The position numbers and the translations under genes are program-made. Positions 1-12,159 of a DNA stretch of 64,000 nt are shown piece after piece (position 1 is the first letter of the stretch; each line of letters begins with the position of its first letter). Location: positions 1 to 64,000 of the forward strand of contig LLCB01000089.1 in assembly GCA_001414345.1 (NCBI GenBank). Direction: 5' to 3'. The notes under the pieces were generated by a model that had not been told where the DNA came from, searched no databases, and saw only the letters and a program-made list of their open reading frames with translations. The stretch is from Hymenoscyphus infarciens. Its lineage: Eukaryota > Ascomycota > Leotiomycetes > Helotiales > Helotiaceae.

Positions 1-154
1 TACTATAGTTAAGACTATCTAATCTAAATATAGAGAGAGGGAAATTAAATTAGAAATTATTCTCTTTTATACTTATAGAAAGTAATATTTTACGATTTAC
101 GATTTCCTATTTACGATTTAGTTAATCTGACTTTTTAGTATATTTAGAATGCCG
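1..154 (+). mobile_element. MITE-like element, copy 1 (partial, RIP-degraded)
   Basis: The window opens inside this element. Its sequence follows the right half of the well-preserved copy at 32885-33659: the same internal stretch (matching from about 33493), then tandem CGATTTA-type units, then the right terminal repeat ending GCCG and followed by TA at 155-156. Differences from the good copy are mostly C-to-T and G-to-A. No coding capacity is visible. The left part lies outside the window. Confidence 0.7.
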
Positions 155-291
155 TAATAGGACGCTCTAAGTATAGAATTAATAATTATTTTAAACTTTA
201 GATAATTAACTTTATTATTCTAAAGCTTATAGAAAAGACTTTATAAGAAAGAATATTTCTAAGTATAACTAAAAGGCTAATTATATAGAAA

Positions 292-948
292 TAGTAGTCT
301 ATATATATCAAAAGTTAGAAGCGACTAAATCGTAAATTATAAATTATAAATTATAAAGTATTACTTTTTATAAGTATAAAATATAATATTTTTTAATTTA
401 AGTTCTCTCTTCTCTTTCTTCTCTCTCTCTCTATATATATTAAGACTAGATAGTCTTTACTATAGTAACTAATTAAAGAATAGAGAGAGAGAACGAGTAT
501 TACGTATATAGTAGTAATATTACCTTCTTACTATTATATTCTTACTCTCTATTATCTAACTTTTATATTATATTTTTCTTATTATTTTTAGATAAATAAG
601 AGAGAAGAGAAGAAAGATAAAGAGCGGAAGAGAGAAAGAAGAAAAGAGTAAAAGAAATGTTTACTACTTTCCTAAACTCCTTTTATCTACGCTAGGAAAA
701 ACCTTTCTCTAGAATATTTACTTACTCTCGTATCTTACTCTCTTCTCTTACTTTCTTACCTTACTCTCTTACCTCACCTCTATTCTTCTCTCGCTCTCTT
801 CTATACTCTCTTAGAATACGTAATTTATAGAAGAATAGGATAATATAGTTTAAGATTTGCTATGTCTCTTAGAGGCTTAATACTTAACTTTTGCGATTTA
901 CGATTTACGATTTAGTCGTTTCCAGCTTTTAGTATATATAGGACGCTC
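292..948 (-). mobile_element. MITE-like element, copy 2 (complete, inverted, RIP-degraded)
   Basis: About 657 bp with both terminal repeats, in the opposite orientation to copies 1 and 3. The left end (about 292-345) is a C-to-T/G-to-A degraded version of the right terminus of copy 3. The right end (about 895-948) matches the left terminus of copy 3 and is followed by TA at 949-950. The termini carry the sub-repeats CGTAAAT/CGATTTA and the core CCAAAAG / CTTTTAG. There is no open reading frame. It is probably a non-autonomous DNA transposon mobilised by a Tc1/mariner-like transposase (inferred from the TA flanks). Confidence 0.75.
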
Positions 949-2181
949 TAATATTCTAATAACCACGGAGTTTTATTACGTGAATTATACTATACCTCTC
1001 TACCTACCTAAAATATATAAAAAGTTATAAAATTTATATATATATTTGTCGTTTCATTTCAACTAGTTTATGAAAATTTATCAAGCCTTGAATTCATTTT
1101 AAACACTCCTTGTTTCGTGAATTTTCACTATTTCATGTTCATTTGGGAGCTCTGCCGCGATGAGTAAGTTCTGCGATCATGTATTAGCCCACCCAATTCC
1201 AACCGCGGGCAGGTCTATGTAGAAGAGTCGACAAGGCGTATGCTGACATTAGAAGAGCCTTTTTAAAGTCGTTCTATAGTAGACGCCTTGGGCCGTTTGA
1301 ATACATCGTAAATATAGGTTGTCTCTGGATATTATAGTATTTGAGATATTAAAATTTAATGTAAAGAATAGTTTGAAAGAACTAGTTGCTTGAATAGCTA
1401 AGTCTTTAGCAAGAGATACTTATAGATATATATATAGACCTTGATAACAGCTTATTCTTATAAAGTAAAGAAATCAATACATTATATAATACTGATATCA
1501 ATAATAATTTGTTCTTTCTAGTAAAATAGTAAATTACAAAGTATAGCTATGCTCTCCGAGTGGACGGTAAATGTAGTAGTAATTAGCTCTCCTAAGAAAA
1601 CACGCAACACTTAAAACTTGAAAATTTTCTACATCTGGGGCAATTGTTAGCTAGCACTCTCTGTATCTGCTGTAAGGTTTCGTGAGGTGGCTAATTACTG
1701 CCCCTTTTTCTGTCTACCGGGAGCCACGGTATAATGCTATATTCTCAGTAAGGAGACAAGAAATTCCATAGACAACAGTTGATTCCATGTAAAACAATCT
1801 CAAGTTTCGTTGTGCCGAATCTTGATTGTCTTTCTATAAATAGTGACTAGAAGAATAAGCGAGAAGCCTTGACCTAACAAAGGAATCTTCATTTCGCAGA
1901 TTCGAAGACCAATTATGATAAATGCCCAAATCAAGTCTCTGCATTTTAAAAATAAGGAAAAGAGGTAATTAACGAACCCTTCAAAAATGTATCAGTATAA
2001 GAAGCTTCCAGTCACGTGTGGTCCTTCCGAGATCGGGGATGATGACTCGCATCCGTGGAACCAATGACTCCTTACACTTACCTCCTTCTACACTTCACAA
2101 CAGCACAAAAGAAACATTGTCTTCTCAAGAACAGAAGAAAAAACAGAAGAATTACAATTGCCACACACCACAACTCTCGAA
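949..2181. other. Intergenic, AT-rich grading into normal composition
   Basis: AT-rich up to about 1530, then normal base composition, ending in the 5' region of the SDR gene. No gene seen. A short segment at 1676-1730 resembles 37566-37620 (shared core CTAATTACTGCC and GGGAGC), perhaps an old dispersed repeat. Confidence 0.5.
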
Positions 2182-3183
2182 ATGGCACCCCTACCCCGAA
2201 ATGCCGTCGCCCTGGTCACAGCGGGAAGTGCAGGACTAGGAGCGGCGACAGCCAAAGCCTTCGCAGCCAGTGGGGTTCGAGTTGTCGTGAATTATTATTC
2301 CAGTCCTCAGAAAGCAGCTGATTTAATCAAAGAAATGGAAGGCCTCCAACCGAAAGCTGAGACTGATGAGGCACCGAGGTTTATCGCCATTCAGGCCGAT
2401 GTGTCCAAACGAGATGAAATTCTGAAGCTTGTGGGTGAGACGACGGAGAAGATGGGGAGATTAGATGCTGTAGTTTCTAATCATGGGGTATGTTGAACCT
2501 ATGAACTTGAAAATTGTTCTAAATTCTTGTGATGTATTCCGGAGTGGTGGCTGATCATAAATAGTGGACGGAAATTCGAAACTTTCAAAACTTAGATGAC
2601 AATATGGAGGAGAGTGACTGGGATACTTGTTTTAATTTCAATGTCAAGTCTCACCTTTTCCTCTTCCATGCTGCGAAGCCCCATCTGGAAAAGTCCGAGG
2701 GATCTTTTACCAGCGTGGCCTCCATTGCTGGTGTTACACCAAGTGGGAGTTCGATAGTAAGTCTCTCCTTGAAAATATCCAAAATACTGAAATTAACGTT
2801 TATCAAGGCATATTCCGTCACCAAAGCAGCTCAACTTCACTTGATGAAAGCACTAGCCAAGATTTCAGGACCACATATTCGCGTCAATTCCATTTCCCCA
2901 GGACTCTTACTTACTGCAAGTACTCTATTTCCTCCGCTAGTACTTGCTAACTTTGATTTAGGAATGGGGTTATAGATTTCCACAAGAGACGATTGATCGG
3001 GCGATTGAAAGGGCGGCTCTCAAAAGGGTTGCTACTGTTGAGGTAAGCCCTACACCTCTCTGTGGGTTCTGGTAATGATTGTTGATACTTGAATAGGACT
3101 GTGCAAGCCAGATTCTATGCTTTGCCAATTCGGCTAGTCAGACTGGAACTAATGCTATTATTGAGGCTGGAATTCTGCTATGA
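2182..3183 (+). CDS. Short-chain dehydrogenase/reductase (SDR), 5 exons
   Basis: Model: join 2182-2487, 2565-2756, 2808-2915, 2962-3042, 3097-3183, giving 257 aa, the usual classical-SDR size. An NAD(P)H-dependent oxidoreductase of unknown substrate, probably cytosolic (no signal peptide). The cofactor loop is TAGSAGLG at residues 13-20 (the usual first Gly is Ala). NHG at 100-102 stands for the NAG motif. The catalytic set is Ser155, Tyr168 and Lys172 (YSVTK). Intron 3 (2916-2961) begins GCAAGT and ends TTTAG, a GC-AG intron; reading through it as coding breaks the conserved GLLLTEW segment. The start at 2182 puts the Rossmann strand at the N-terminus as in the family. A homologous SDR lies at 61098-62630 and shares the intron position before the last conserved block. 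Confidence 0.88.
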
Positions 3184-3470
3184 TGCAGAGATAGGAGAGA
3201 CTTTAATTTGTAATTTAAATACCTGGCATAGCCAATTGTTGAAGTTAAGTAAAAGCGGCTTTCTACAATCTTTATTCATCTATGGCCTAGTGGTCAATTG
3301 TGGTGCGGGGATGAAAGATGAGGAGGCTCCGGGTACGGTTGGATGCTCTTGCCTCGCGCCTTCCTTGACTTCAACCTTCCAACCTTCCAGGTCTAGGTAC
3401 CAACCTGTTACCTGACCTACCAACCTTCCTCCGCCCTACCCAACCGCGCAACCCTCTTTTACTTAACTAC

Positions 3471-4674
3471 ATGCCATTTCGCTACTACGTACACAATCCC
3501 TCCGTGACGCAAGTCTTCACGACCGCGACAATGGAATCGACGTTCTCCGCCTCTCCATCGACGGCTACCTCCCCAAGCATGTCCTCTCCCACCGAGAGCG
3601 CTGGTCCGGTATTCCATCTGTTCAACAAGCTTCCTGTTGAGCTTCAAAACGAGATCTGGCATCATGCAATGGACGAAGTCGGTGAACGCGTTGTGGAATT
3701 TCGCGACGGCTTTTACTGCGACGCCAACGGCGAAGCGATCGAAGTTCTCGACGACAAATATCAGCGATATCCAACAATCGCCGACATCATGAATGCGGCA
3801 GCAAACGCTGGCGATGTTACTGCAAATGAAGAAACCCCTATCTGGGCACCTCAGTTTACATCGCCGTGCTCAATTCCGGTCTTTCTCCATACCACACAAG
3901 GTGCCCGCAGATGTGCTTTGGAGAGATGGGAGCTCTCCTTCGCACACGGCAGTCAACCACCAAAGGTGTTTTTTGACTTTGAACTCGACATTTTGGTATG
4001 CTGAACCCTCCTTCGTTTCTTTTAAGCTCCATCCGCTTCTTTTGTTGAGCTGCCTATTTTTGCCCACAGCGAGCATCCTTACCAGAAGAGATTGTGTGTA
4101 ACCTTTCGAGAGCGCAGCTGATCACCTATAGATTCTTGATACGCGTCCCGAGGCTGCCAAAGCATTTATCTCTGAGATTGATCCAAATTCTCTCCTTGGG
4201 CTTCAACATATCGCTATCAAACCACATCGCAGATTCTCTGTGGACTATGCGCAGTTTGGAATCCCTCTGAACCCTCTGCCCGAGTCGACTGAGGAATCAT
4301 TGTTGGAGCAGGCGCACGAAAAGCTTCTGTTCATACGCGATGTTTGGATGATTAGCGAAGAGGCTGATATGGAAGAGACCGAGAGTGAAGTGAATAACGG
4401 GGTTGTTACCTTAATCGTTTTGACACCGACGTCTCTACCAACCGGTCCGGCCCCACAGGGAGAAGCGGTCAGAAGGATTGGGATACGACATTGCTGGTAC
4501 TTTCTTACGGCGCTACAAGTATTCCGTGCCGAATTGAATCGCGATATGTTGTGGGAAGCGACGAAGGATATGGCAAAGAGCATCGAGGGCAAGCATTGCA
4601 GAGAAGTCGCGACGCGGTCCCTTGCTGTAGATATCAAAGCGGTCAGATATCAACGGGTATCTCGGGAGGTCTAA
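3471..4674 (+). CDS. 2EXR-domain protein
   Basis: Model: join 3471-3995, 4132-4674, 355 aa. Residues around 43-65 form the 2EXR signature (FHLFNKLPVELQNEIW), a fungal domain of unknown biochemical function, often in large families in Leotiomycetes and Sordariomycetes. The intron starts GTATGC after FELDIL and ends CTATAG with a CTGATC branch site just upstream; splicing joins FELDIL to ILDTRPEAAKAF in frame. At about 136 bp it is longer than the neighbours' introns; an alternative acceptor exists near 4069 but puts stops in the frame. The start could also be the Met at 3531. No signal peptide or membrane segment. Another, broken 2EXR gene is at 34092-35019. Confidence 0.75.
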
Positions 4675-5784
4675 AACAGCAAACACTCGCAACTCTTGTG
4701 GGAATCTCAAAGGGAGAAGCTATCTACCTGCACAATCGACAACAACACGAAGCACACTTTCGGTTTCCAGCTTACCAGTGGTGGAGTGGGGAATTTATAT
4801 TTGTATCATTGCTTTTGAAGGTCCTTCTCGCGTTTCTTCCTGAAAGACAAACATTTCATCTCGCACAATTGTCCCGCGGGCGGCAGGGTGCTTGAATGGT
4901 TCTCATGGCCGCAGATGTATCGTGCCAAGAGACCACTGCTGTGTGTTGATAAAAGGGGCCATTTGGGATCTGCTCATGCATCTCTACAAAGATTGCTTTG
5001 AACCTCCTTCCGGTTTGCATTTGGCTTCCTGGTATTTCGTGGAGGATGACACTATTCTCGTTGCAGAAACAGTGCAATAATTGACAATAATTCGAAGACT
5101 TCAAGGTTTCTAAAGGTTACTGACGTGTTATTCGCTAATCCCAATTAAATAAATCATCTTGTTATGCCAATTATCATTCTACGTATACTTGCTTAATTGT
5201 TAAAATTGCACCAAGAAGTCAAAGCCATTTGACTGAAACATAAATACGGGCATAATTGGAAATACCCAAGCCCGAAGTATTTCCACTCTTGACCGAAGTT
5301 TATCTACATCATCTTCTTGATTTTCAACGCACTCTTGCACCGGTGATGTCTCCCCTTTCGAGCTACAACCTACAGGCTGAAATTTAATTCAACTGTCCAT
5401 CGCCTAGATTGAATAATAAGGTACACAATTTATTAACCTTTTTGCGGGTGGTTTTGAACAACAGCCTGTAGGAAAAATCGTGCTTAAGTTGCAGGGCAGA
5501 ACCAGGTTTACAGGGTCGCAGCAGGGTCGGTACCCCGCAACGCTCCTTGGCTCCTTGGGAATCTATGCATAACATTGTCAGGAGGAATTACTTTTAGGGA
5601 TAAGATGGAGGGGGAACCTGAGATATATTACCCCTATCAAACTCTCGGGAAGTGAGGTAGGCAAGTGACTTGTTGGGGTAGTAACCAAGGAGGTCAAAAG
5701 ACTATGTTATAAATACTTCTAGCTCTGCCTTTTCATCCCATCTTGAAGCACCGGGTTTTGAGTAACAACTCCATCATTCTCAAA
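4675..5784. other. Intergenic
   Basis: No convincing gene. Short overlapping ORFs on both strands around 4850-5100 have no recognisable domain. The 3' part is the promoter of the secreted esterase. Confidence 0.5.
5708..5715 (+). promoter_or_regulatory. TATA box of the esterase gene
   Basis: TATAAATA 70 bp upstream of the ATG at 5785, a usual distance for a fungal core promoter. Confidence 0.5.
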
Positions 5785-6783
5785 ATGGTTTGTTTCACTA
5801 CTTTTGTGGGGATGTTGATTCTTGGGGGAGCTGCAGCAATGAGTCTTTCTTGTAAGCGAACCATGATGGAAGTTCCGTGAGACGAAAAGCTGATGTATAT
5901 GGCCATAGGTGGTGGTCCAGATTGTAGCCTCTCCGACAGAACAGGTGATACGCAAAAAATAGGAACCAAAATTCTTTCCAGAGCATCAGGGATATCCGCG
6001 GGTTGCGGTAAAAGCACAACATCAACCTCAGGAAACAAAACAATGACCGTCAACGGAAAAACAAGAGACTACACCTTACGCATCCCCAACAACTACGACA
6101 GCAACAGACCATACAAGTTGATCTTCGCCCTCCATTGGCTCACTGGAACCATGGGCGACGTCTCAACCGGTGGAGACAGGGGAGCAGCATGGGCCTACTA
6201 CGGTCTCCAGGACAGAGCCGCAGAATCGGCAATCTTCATCGCTCCCCAAGGTCTCGACAACGGCTGGGCCAATACTGGAGGAGAAGATATCACATTCATC
6301 GACCAAATGCGTACGACTGTCGAAAACGACCTTTGCATCGACCAAGGCCAACGTTTCTCAGTCGGTTTCTCGTATGGAGCAGCGATGACATACTCCCTGG
6401 CCTGTTCAAGAGGAAAGGACTTCCGTGCAGTTGCTGCTATTTCGGGGGGCTTACTCAGTGGCTGTGAGGGTGGCAATGATTCCGTTGCGTACTTGGGAAT
6501 TCACGGGATTAGTGATACTGTTTTGCCTATTGCTTTGGGGAGGGGTTTGCGGGATACGTTTGTGAGGAATAATGGGTGTAGGAATACAACAGCACCTGAG
6601 CCTGCAGTTGGGAGTGGAACGCATATTGAGACTAAGTATGAGGGATGCAAGAGTGGGTTTCCGGTTACGTGGATTGCGTTTGATGGGGGCCATTCGCCTA
6701 TTCCTGTTGATGGGGGACCGGATGATGGGGCGAAGACTTGGACGCCGGGGGAGATTTGGAAGTTCTTCACTCAGGCCCGCTAG
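5785..6783 (+). CDS. Secreted feruloyl esterase-like enzyme (CE1 / PHB-depolymerase fold)
   Basis: Model: join 5785-5851, 5909-6783, 313 aa. Residues 1-18 are a hydrophobic signal peptide with an AAA cleavage region. The body begins at SAGCGKS (about 52-58), the N-terminal landmark of fungal feruloyl esterases of type C/D, which cut ferulate esters from plant xylan and pectin. The nucleophile is Ser177 in GFSYG; Asp225 (GISDTVLP) and His284 (DGGHSPIP) complete the triad. Many Cys residues fit an extracellular protein. The 57-bp intron (GTAAGC...ATAG) falls just after the signal peptide. The 30 residues between it and SAGCGKS are longer than usual, so the 5' splice choice is the least certain part. 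A TATA box lies 70 bp upstream. Confidence 0.82.
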
Positions 6784-6928
6784 CTATAGGGAAGTTTTTT
6801 GGTGATGGAAAGGAAGTTTTGTAGTGATCTTCCCAAGTTTCAAGTTCCTAATCGTCCAAATTTACTATGTTTAACTTTTCTAGAGCTTCGAGCATACTAC
6901 TACTGAAGATCAAGTCCGATGTCTCATA

Positions 6929-7861
6929 TCATGTCTTGAATATCGTAAGACAAATTGCCGATCCCCTGATCACACTCAGTACGCTCTCATCCGCGGTCCC
7001 ACCCCACTCACGGCGCCGACTAACGGCCATGGCTGACCTGATTATTTCCTCGACCTTCCTTCTACTAACTCCCCAACTCTGCAACCATTTCTCCTCGGGA
7101 ATAGGAATCTTGCACCCCATCACCTCCGAAGCAACCTCTGGCAAGACGCCCACATCAACATCCAGTCCCAACATTCTCTTGCTTTTTATCGAAGCTTCGA
7201 CCTGGCTCGCTATATCCAGCCACACTTTCCCATGTCCAGAGTGTCCCATTATATCAAATCTCTTATCATTTTGACATGCCTGACAACCGTATAAACATAT
7301 CAGAGCATGTATCATCTCATGGACTAAGGTGCCTAGTAGTGTCCTGATGATCTTCGATGGGGCAAGTCTGGACTCACTGTGTGAGTACAGAATAATCAAT
7401 TTCGAGTTGGGTTTCCTGGGGTGAGGACACGTAAATCCCATTAACCCTGATTCCTTGTGAGGCTTAGGCGATATCTTGATCTCCAGGCGACCGCTATGCA
7501 GAAGCGAGTTTGCGAAGAAAAGCGAATCAAAGAGGTGTGCATATCGAGCTAGAAAGAGTTGCAATTCTTCTACTGTGTGGTTTGCCAAGTTAGAGAAGCG
7601 GTCTAGTCTGTAATCGGGATAGGTATGGTAGATTTCGAGCGCTTGCTTTTGAAGTGGTGTTAGGTTTGGGGGCCGTAAAGTGCAGAGTTTACGGAGTTCT
7701 TCGGCTATATGAGCTGCTTTGTAGGAATCACGGTAGAGAGTTATTTCTGGACAGCCTGCTCGGATTTCCTCCATGGGAAGTTCTAGATGCTTGTGGTTTT
7801 GTGGCGAGTTTGCATATGGTTGGATTATCCCACGAGGGGCCATAAATCCCGGCGGGGACAT
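6929..7861 (-). CDS. SprT-like zinc metallopeptidase domain protein
   Basis: Single exon, 310 aa. Residues 181-185 are HEMIH, the HExxH zinc site, followed by GHSGHGKVW (207-215) with the third His ligand. This order and spacing are those of SprT-like domains, as in Spartan/Wss1-type DNA-protein-crosslink proteases. Upstream, residues 106-165 match the usual SprT strand-helix region (LFDSLFFANSLL...). A four-Cys zinc ribbon, often C-terminal in SprT proteins, is not seen; YGCQACQND at 191-199 has two Cys. The ATG at 7861 is the first in the frame. The target is unknown; a nuclear or chromatin role is an inference from the family. It is convergent with the esterase gene. Confidence 0.78.
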   Translation of the reverse strand: MSPPGFMAPRGIIQPYANSPQNHKHLELPMEEIRAGCPEITLYRDSYKAAHIAEELRKLCTLRPPNLTPLQKQALEIYHTYPDYRLDRFSNLANHTVEELQLFLARYAHLFDSLFFANSLLHSGRLEIKISPKPHKESGLMGFTCPHPRKPNSKLIILYSHSESRLAPSKIIRTLLGTLVHEMIHALICLYGCQACQNDKRFDIMGHSGHGKVWLDIASQVEASIKSKRMLGLDVDVGVLPEVASEVMGCKIPIPEEKWLQSWGVSRRKVEEIIRSAMAVSRRREWGGTADESVLSVIRGSAICLTIFKT

Positions 7862-9104
7862 TGCGAGCGTGATCTATGAAGTTAAATTAGACAGCTATTA
7901 GAAGCAAAGTAATAGAAGAGTACAGGTTTAGCACTTTAAATAAGTTCCAATAATCTAGGCACTGATTTGGTTATGGCTTATATATTCGAAGTGGATGAAT
8001 TGATTGTGATGGCTCAGAAGCGTGACACTGCATAGAATTATGTGATTCAACACTGCTTCACAGCTTTCCATTCACCGGTCTACTTCCTCTAAGAGAACAA
8101 TCATGATTTCCTCCAAATCTGATAACTAGTCCTTTTCTCGGATGGAATTCTATACACAAAGATTCCTGTGAGGTTTATTTTGGGCAAATGGTTTCATCAC
8201 CCATTCAAGTTTCAAACCTAGTAGAAACCACTTCGTCGGGAGCAACAAGTAAATGTGTCAACTTTTTCACAGTGAATAATAGTCTTGAACTCCTTCGTTT
8301 AACCTTCCTGATGAGTTATGCGAAGCGGAAAAGATGACACGCAATCTCACAACTTCTCATTGTCGCGATACTCTACTTCTTTTGAAGATTGCCTGCCATC
8401 TTGGGGCATTAAGTAATAACTGAATAATAAAGAAAAGACGCAAAAAAAGTCCGAGAACAATACGATTGTTATACGAAGAGACGAGAAAGAATTCTTTCTT
8501 CCCCCACACTTCCGAAAAAAGCACCAGGTATATCACTTACTCACCCTCCACTTACCGGTACTAGGTACCAAGTTTCTGTCACAACGCATCATCGAATTTC
8601 CCCTCAATCACCCCCGCCTTTTACCCCAGAGCACGTGGATCCGAGGAGTTTTTCCCGGGATTCCCACCGCTTCTCCATGAATTGGCCAAAAATGGGGGTA
8701 TTCTCCCTGTTCGTCCACTAGTTCACGTCCACCTTGGACATTTCATCACCTTGTAGACATGGATTCGGTCCTTTACCTCTTTTTATTTAGGGTCTGTCAT
8801 GGTTATCGCCATTATTTCACCCGAAAGATGAGGGTCTTCTTTGGAAGCTACCGCGGAAGCATCCGTTCATCGGGGATGAAACTGGTAACTTGAGATGAAA
8901 ATTCTCTCGTGAGATTTACTTATGCGTGGTTGCTCAATTAGCTTGAGAGATGACAATGCGGGGGTTACGAAGTACGGTTTCCGGGGAAACTACTACTTTA
9001 AATGGGGGAGGCTGTAATTCTTCTCTGGCGTCGTTGGTTGTCAACTTCTTCACTTTCGAGGTCCAAAATTAACTCGACAGAACATAAGTTTCCCCTCGCT
9101 TACA
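7862..9104. other. Intergenic, divergent promoters
   Basis: Region of 1.2 kb between the divergent SprT-like and GH78 genes. Normal base composition; no ORF or RNA gene recognised. Confidence 0.5.
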
Positions 9105-11211
9105 ATGGCTCCTTTTTTGAGTCTTCTTTCGCTTTTGACTTCAATTAGTTATGCCGTCTCAGAAGTCCCATACAGCCAATACATCCTCGCACCTTCATCC
9201 CGAACAGTCTACCCAGCCTCAGTCCACCAAGTCAATGGCTCGGTAACCAACGCTGAATCGCTCATTGGAGGCCCAAATGGTACTGCATCATTTAACGGAA
9301 TATCTTCAATAACCTTCGATTACGCCAAAAATATCGCGGGTGTAGTCTCAGTAACTGTCGGAGCTTCATCGTCTCCAGATGCCGTTCTAGGACTAACATA
9401 TACGGAATCAAGTCTATGGATCAATGGTCAGGGAAGTGATGCTACTGCTGATGCTGGTCTCGATGAAGTTCTTTGGTTGCCTGTTGGAGAGGGACCGGGG
9501 ACTTATACGGTGGAGAGATTTCATGAGAGAGGTGGATTTAGGTATTTGAGTGTCGTTTCAAATAGTTCGGCGACGATCAAGGTTACGGCTGTTAGCACTT
9601 ATTATACTGCTGCTCCAGTGCAAGATTTGAGAGGCTATGCTGGGTGGTTTCATAGTAATGATGAGCTGTTGAATCGGATTTGGTATGCCGGTAAGTACTC
9701 TCATCTTCAAATTGGACGGAATGAGGCAATGGACTAACACTTCATAGGCGCATACACAAATCAGCTTTGTGCCATTGATCCAAAACAGGGAAATGCCCTC
9801 GTTCACCTCGGAACAATCACAAAAGATATGAACATCTCCCTCCCAGACACAGTAACATGGTACAACAACGCCACCATCACCGAAGGAAGAACAACCGTGA
9901 CCGACGGAGCGAAAAGAGATCGAGAAGTGTGGCCTGGAGATATGGCCATTGCACTTCCCAGCATTTTCGTCAGCACAAATGACCTTGAATCCTCCAAGAA
10001 TGCACTCACATCTCTCCTCGCTCTTCAAAACGCCACAACTGGACTGTTGCCTTATGCTGGATATCCCTTCAACTCTCTTGGAATAGTGAGCTTCACATAC
10101 CACTTGTACAGTTTGATTGGAATAACTTACTATTACCAATACTTCGGAGATCTGGAGTATCTCAAGGGCAACTGGGGAAATTTCACCGCAGGGCTCGAGT
10201 GGTCTCTTGGCTTTATCGACGAAACGGGATTGATGAATGTAACCTCAAACGCAGATTGGTTACGCGTAGGAATGGGCGGACATGTACACACTCCCTTCAT
10301 TTTCCCAAGAATAGCCAAACTAACAAACCAAACAGAACATAGAAGCAAACGCAATCCTCTATTACACCATAAACCAAGGCCTAAAACTAGCTTCAATCCT
10401 CAACGACACAACTTCAATAACCTCCTGGTCCCCCAAAGCGACCGCCATAAAAGCAGCCGCGAACAACCTCCTCTGGAATCCAACAACAAACCTCTTCACC
10501 GATAACGAAACCACAACTCTCTCACCCCAAGACGGTAACTCCTGGGCGGTAAAAGCAAACCTCACACTTTCCTCCAATCAAAGCGCTGCCATAACTACAG
10601 CCCTAAAAGCTCGATGGGGAACATACGGAGCACCAGCCCCTGAAGCCGGTTCCCCATTGACGATCTCCCCCTTCATTGGATCCTTCGAATTAGAAGCCCA
10701 TTTCATCGGTGCCGAAACGCAAGATGCGCTTGATTTAATCCGGAAACAATGGGGATTCATGCTCAACGACCCGCGTATGACGAACTCCACATTCATTGAA
10801 GGGTACGCGGCAGATGGATCTTTGCATTACGCACCATACAACAATGACCCCAGAGTCTCGCATTCTCATGGTTGGAGCACTGGTCCTACAAGCTTGATGA
10901 GCTTTTATGTTGCAGGTATCCATTTGGAAAGTAGTGTTGGTCAAACTTGGTCTATTAAACCAATGCTTGGGGATTTAACAGAAGTGGATGCTGGGTTTTC
11001 TACACCACTTGGTGGATTTTCGAATAAGGTGTCTGTGGATGAGAGTGGGAAAATTGACGCGATGAGTTTCAGTACACCGGAGGGTACTACGGGGAGTGTC
11101 TCGCTACCAGGTATCGAAGGAGAATTGATTTCTGGCAGTGAAACTGTGAAGCTCGTCGATGGAGAGGCCTCGGGTTTGGCAGGTGGAACATGGACATTGC
11201 AAAGTAATTAG
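9105..11211 (+). CDS. Secreted GH78-type alpha-L-rhamnosidase-like glycosidase
   Basis: Model: join 9105-9690, 9748-10283, 10336-11211, 665 aa. Residues 1-18 are a signal peptide. The catalytic (alpha/alpha)6-barrel signature DGAKRDREVWPGD at 248-260 is the conserved GH78 motif carrying the acidic active-site residues; further barrel helices include NADWLRVG and SPFIGSFELEA, and a C-terminal beta-domain ends the protein. Many N-glycosylation sequons support secretion. The enzyme would release rhamnose from pectin (rhamnogalacturonan) or plant glycosides. Intron 1 is GTAAGT...CATAG; intron 2 is GTACAC...ACAG with branch site ACTAAC, restoring GGHNIEANA. The gene ends 0.7 kb before a RIP-mutated transposon block. 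Confidence 0.85.
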
Positions 11212-11970
11212 TCTACTGCCAATATTCGAGTATCGATTTTAAAGAAACTTCATGAGTTTTCTTTGTTCTCATGACTTGCTGGAAAGCGGATAACTTGAAA
11301 ATGACGAAGACCACTCATCTCCAACGATTTTTTTCAATTGGTCTAATTGTTCCCGTAAAACAGATTTGAATGAAAATTGTTCATAGGTAAAACAATGAAT
11401 GAGACACGAATGCATCTGTTATGTAGAAACGAAGCGACGAATTACGTCACTTGAACGCCTATTACAGGCCTACTAAAACCGGTACTAGCAAGACAAAGCC
11501 AAAGAGTAGAATTTTCCGCATAGGAGCCGAGTAAAACACAGCGTATAAACACATAGAACATAATAATTATTGAAAATTTAACAGCAGGAATTACCGTACT
11601 AAACAGCTACCAATAAAAAAACATATATACCTCACAAAAGTCTCCCTTGAATTATTTTCACAAGTTTCAACATCAAGGAAAACACTCAACAATCATACTC
11701 GAAAGTCGTTTGATCTAAGTAACACCATCGCCATATATTCCTTCGCATTAACAGTAAGCTTTATCACCAAGGTAAAAGCACTAGCCCGAAAAGCTAGAGC
11801 TCTAGCTCTAGGGAAATGGGCGCGCTGCCCAGTTTGTGGGCCTGTCATCGTAGTAGGCAGTAGTCATATTTGCTCGAAATGTGGTAGATGGCGTATTATC
11901 ACGGAGTAGATTAAATAACCCCTCGTATAGACCTTTCTTTTCTCCTACGTAATTCCAACCTCTGATAAAA
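11212..11970. repeat. Repeat-bearing border of the RIP block
   Basis: Between the GH78 gene and the retroelement. From about 11400 it shares a run of similarities with the RIP-degraded stretch 17500-17940 (for example GCGTATAAACA about 100-250 bp before the ORF region), so it is one copy of a dispersed repeat that carries the small zinc-ribbon ORF at 11733. Confidence 0.45.
11733..11909 (+). pseudogene. Small zinc-ribbon ORF without ATG (repeat-borne)
   Basis: A 58-codon open frame ending in TAG. The basic first half (FITKVKALARKARA) resembles the 40-aa ORF at 22976 (KLITKAKDLAQR). The second half has CPVCG and CSKCG, a C-x2-C-x11-C-x2-C zinc-ribbon pattern. The codon aligned with the ATG of the other copy is ATA, which a single G-to-A change would explain. 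An upstream exon supplying the start is possible (GTAAGC at 11754 could be a donor). Function unknown. Confidence 0.4.
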
Positions 11971-12129
11971 ATAAATGGAAAGGGTTTATAGTGAATTAAG
12001 GAATCAGCTTATTAAGTAAGGAGGAGGCATATATATATAAGCCTCCTCTTGTGTTAAGTAACCTCTATTCTATTAATAATACTTCCTATTACTTTTAATG
12101 TCTTATTTAGTATTAAGCTCTTTTTTAAC
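11971..12129 (+). repeat. Split direct repeat A1
   Basis: 159 bp, matching A2 (16900-17058) over its whole length with transitions only. It contains a hairpin, GGAGGC - AT-rich loop - GCCTCC, at about 12022-12050. Confidence 0.8.
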
Positions 12130-12159
12130 TTAACAATACTCTTATCTATCTATCAAGGA

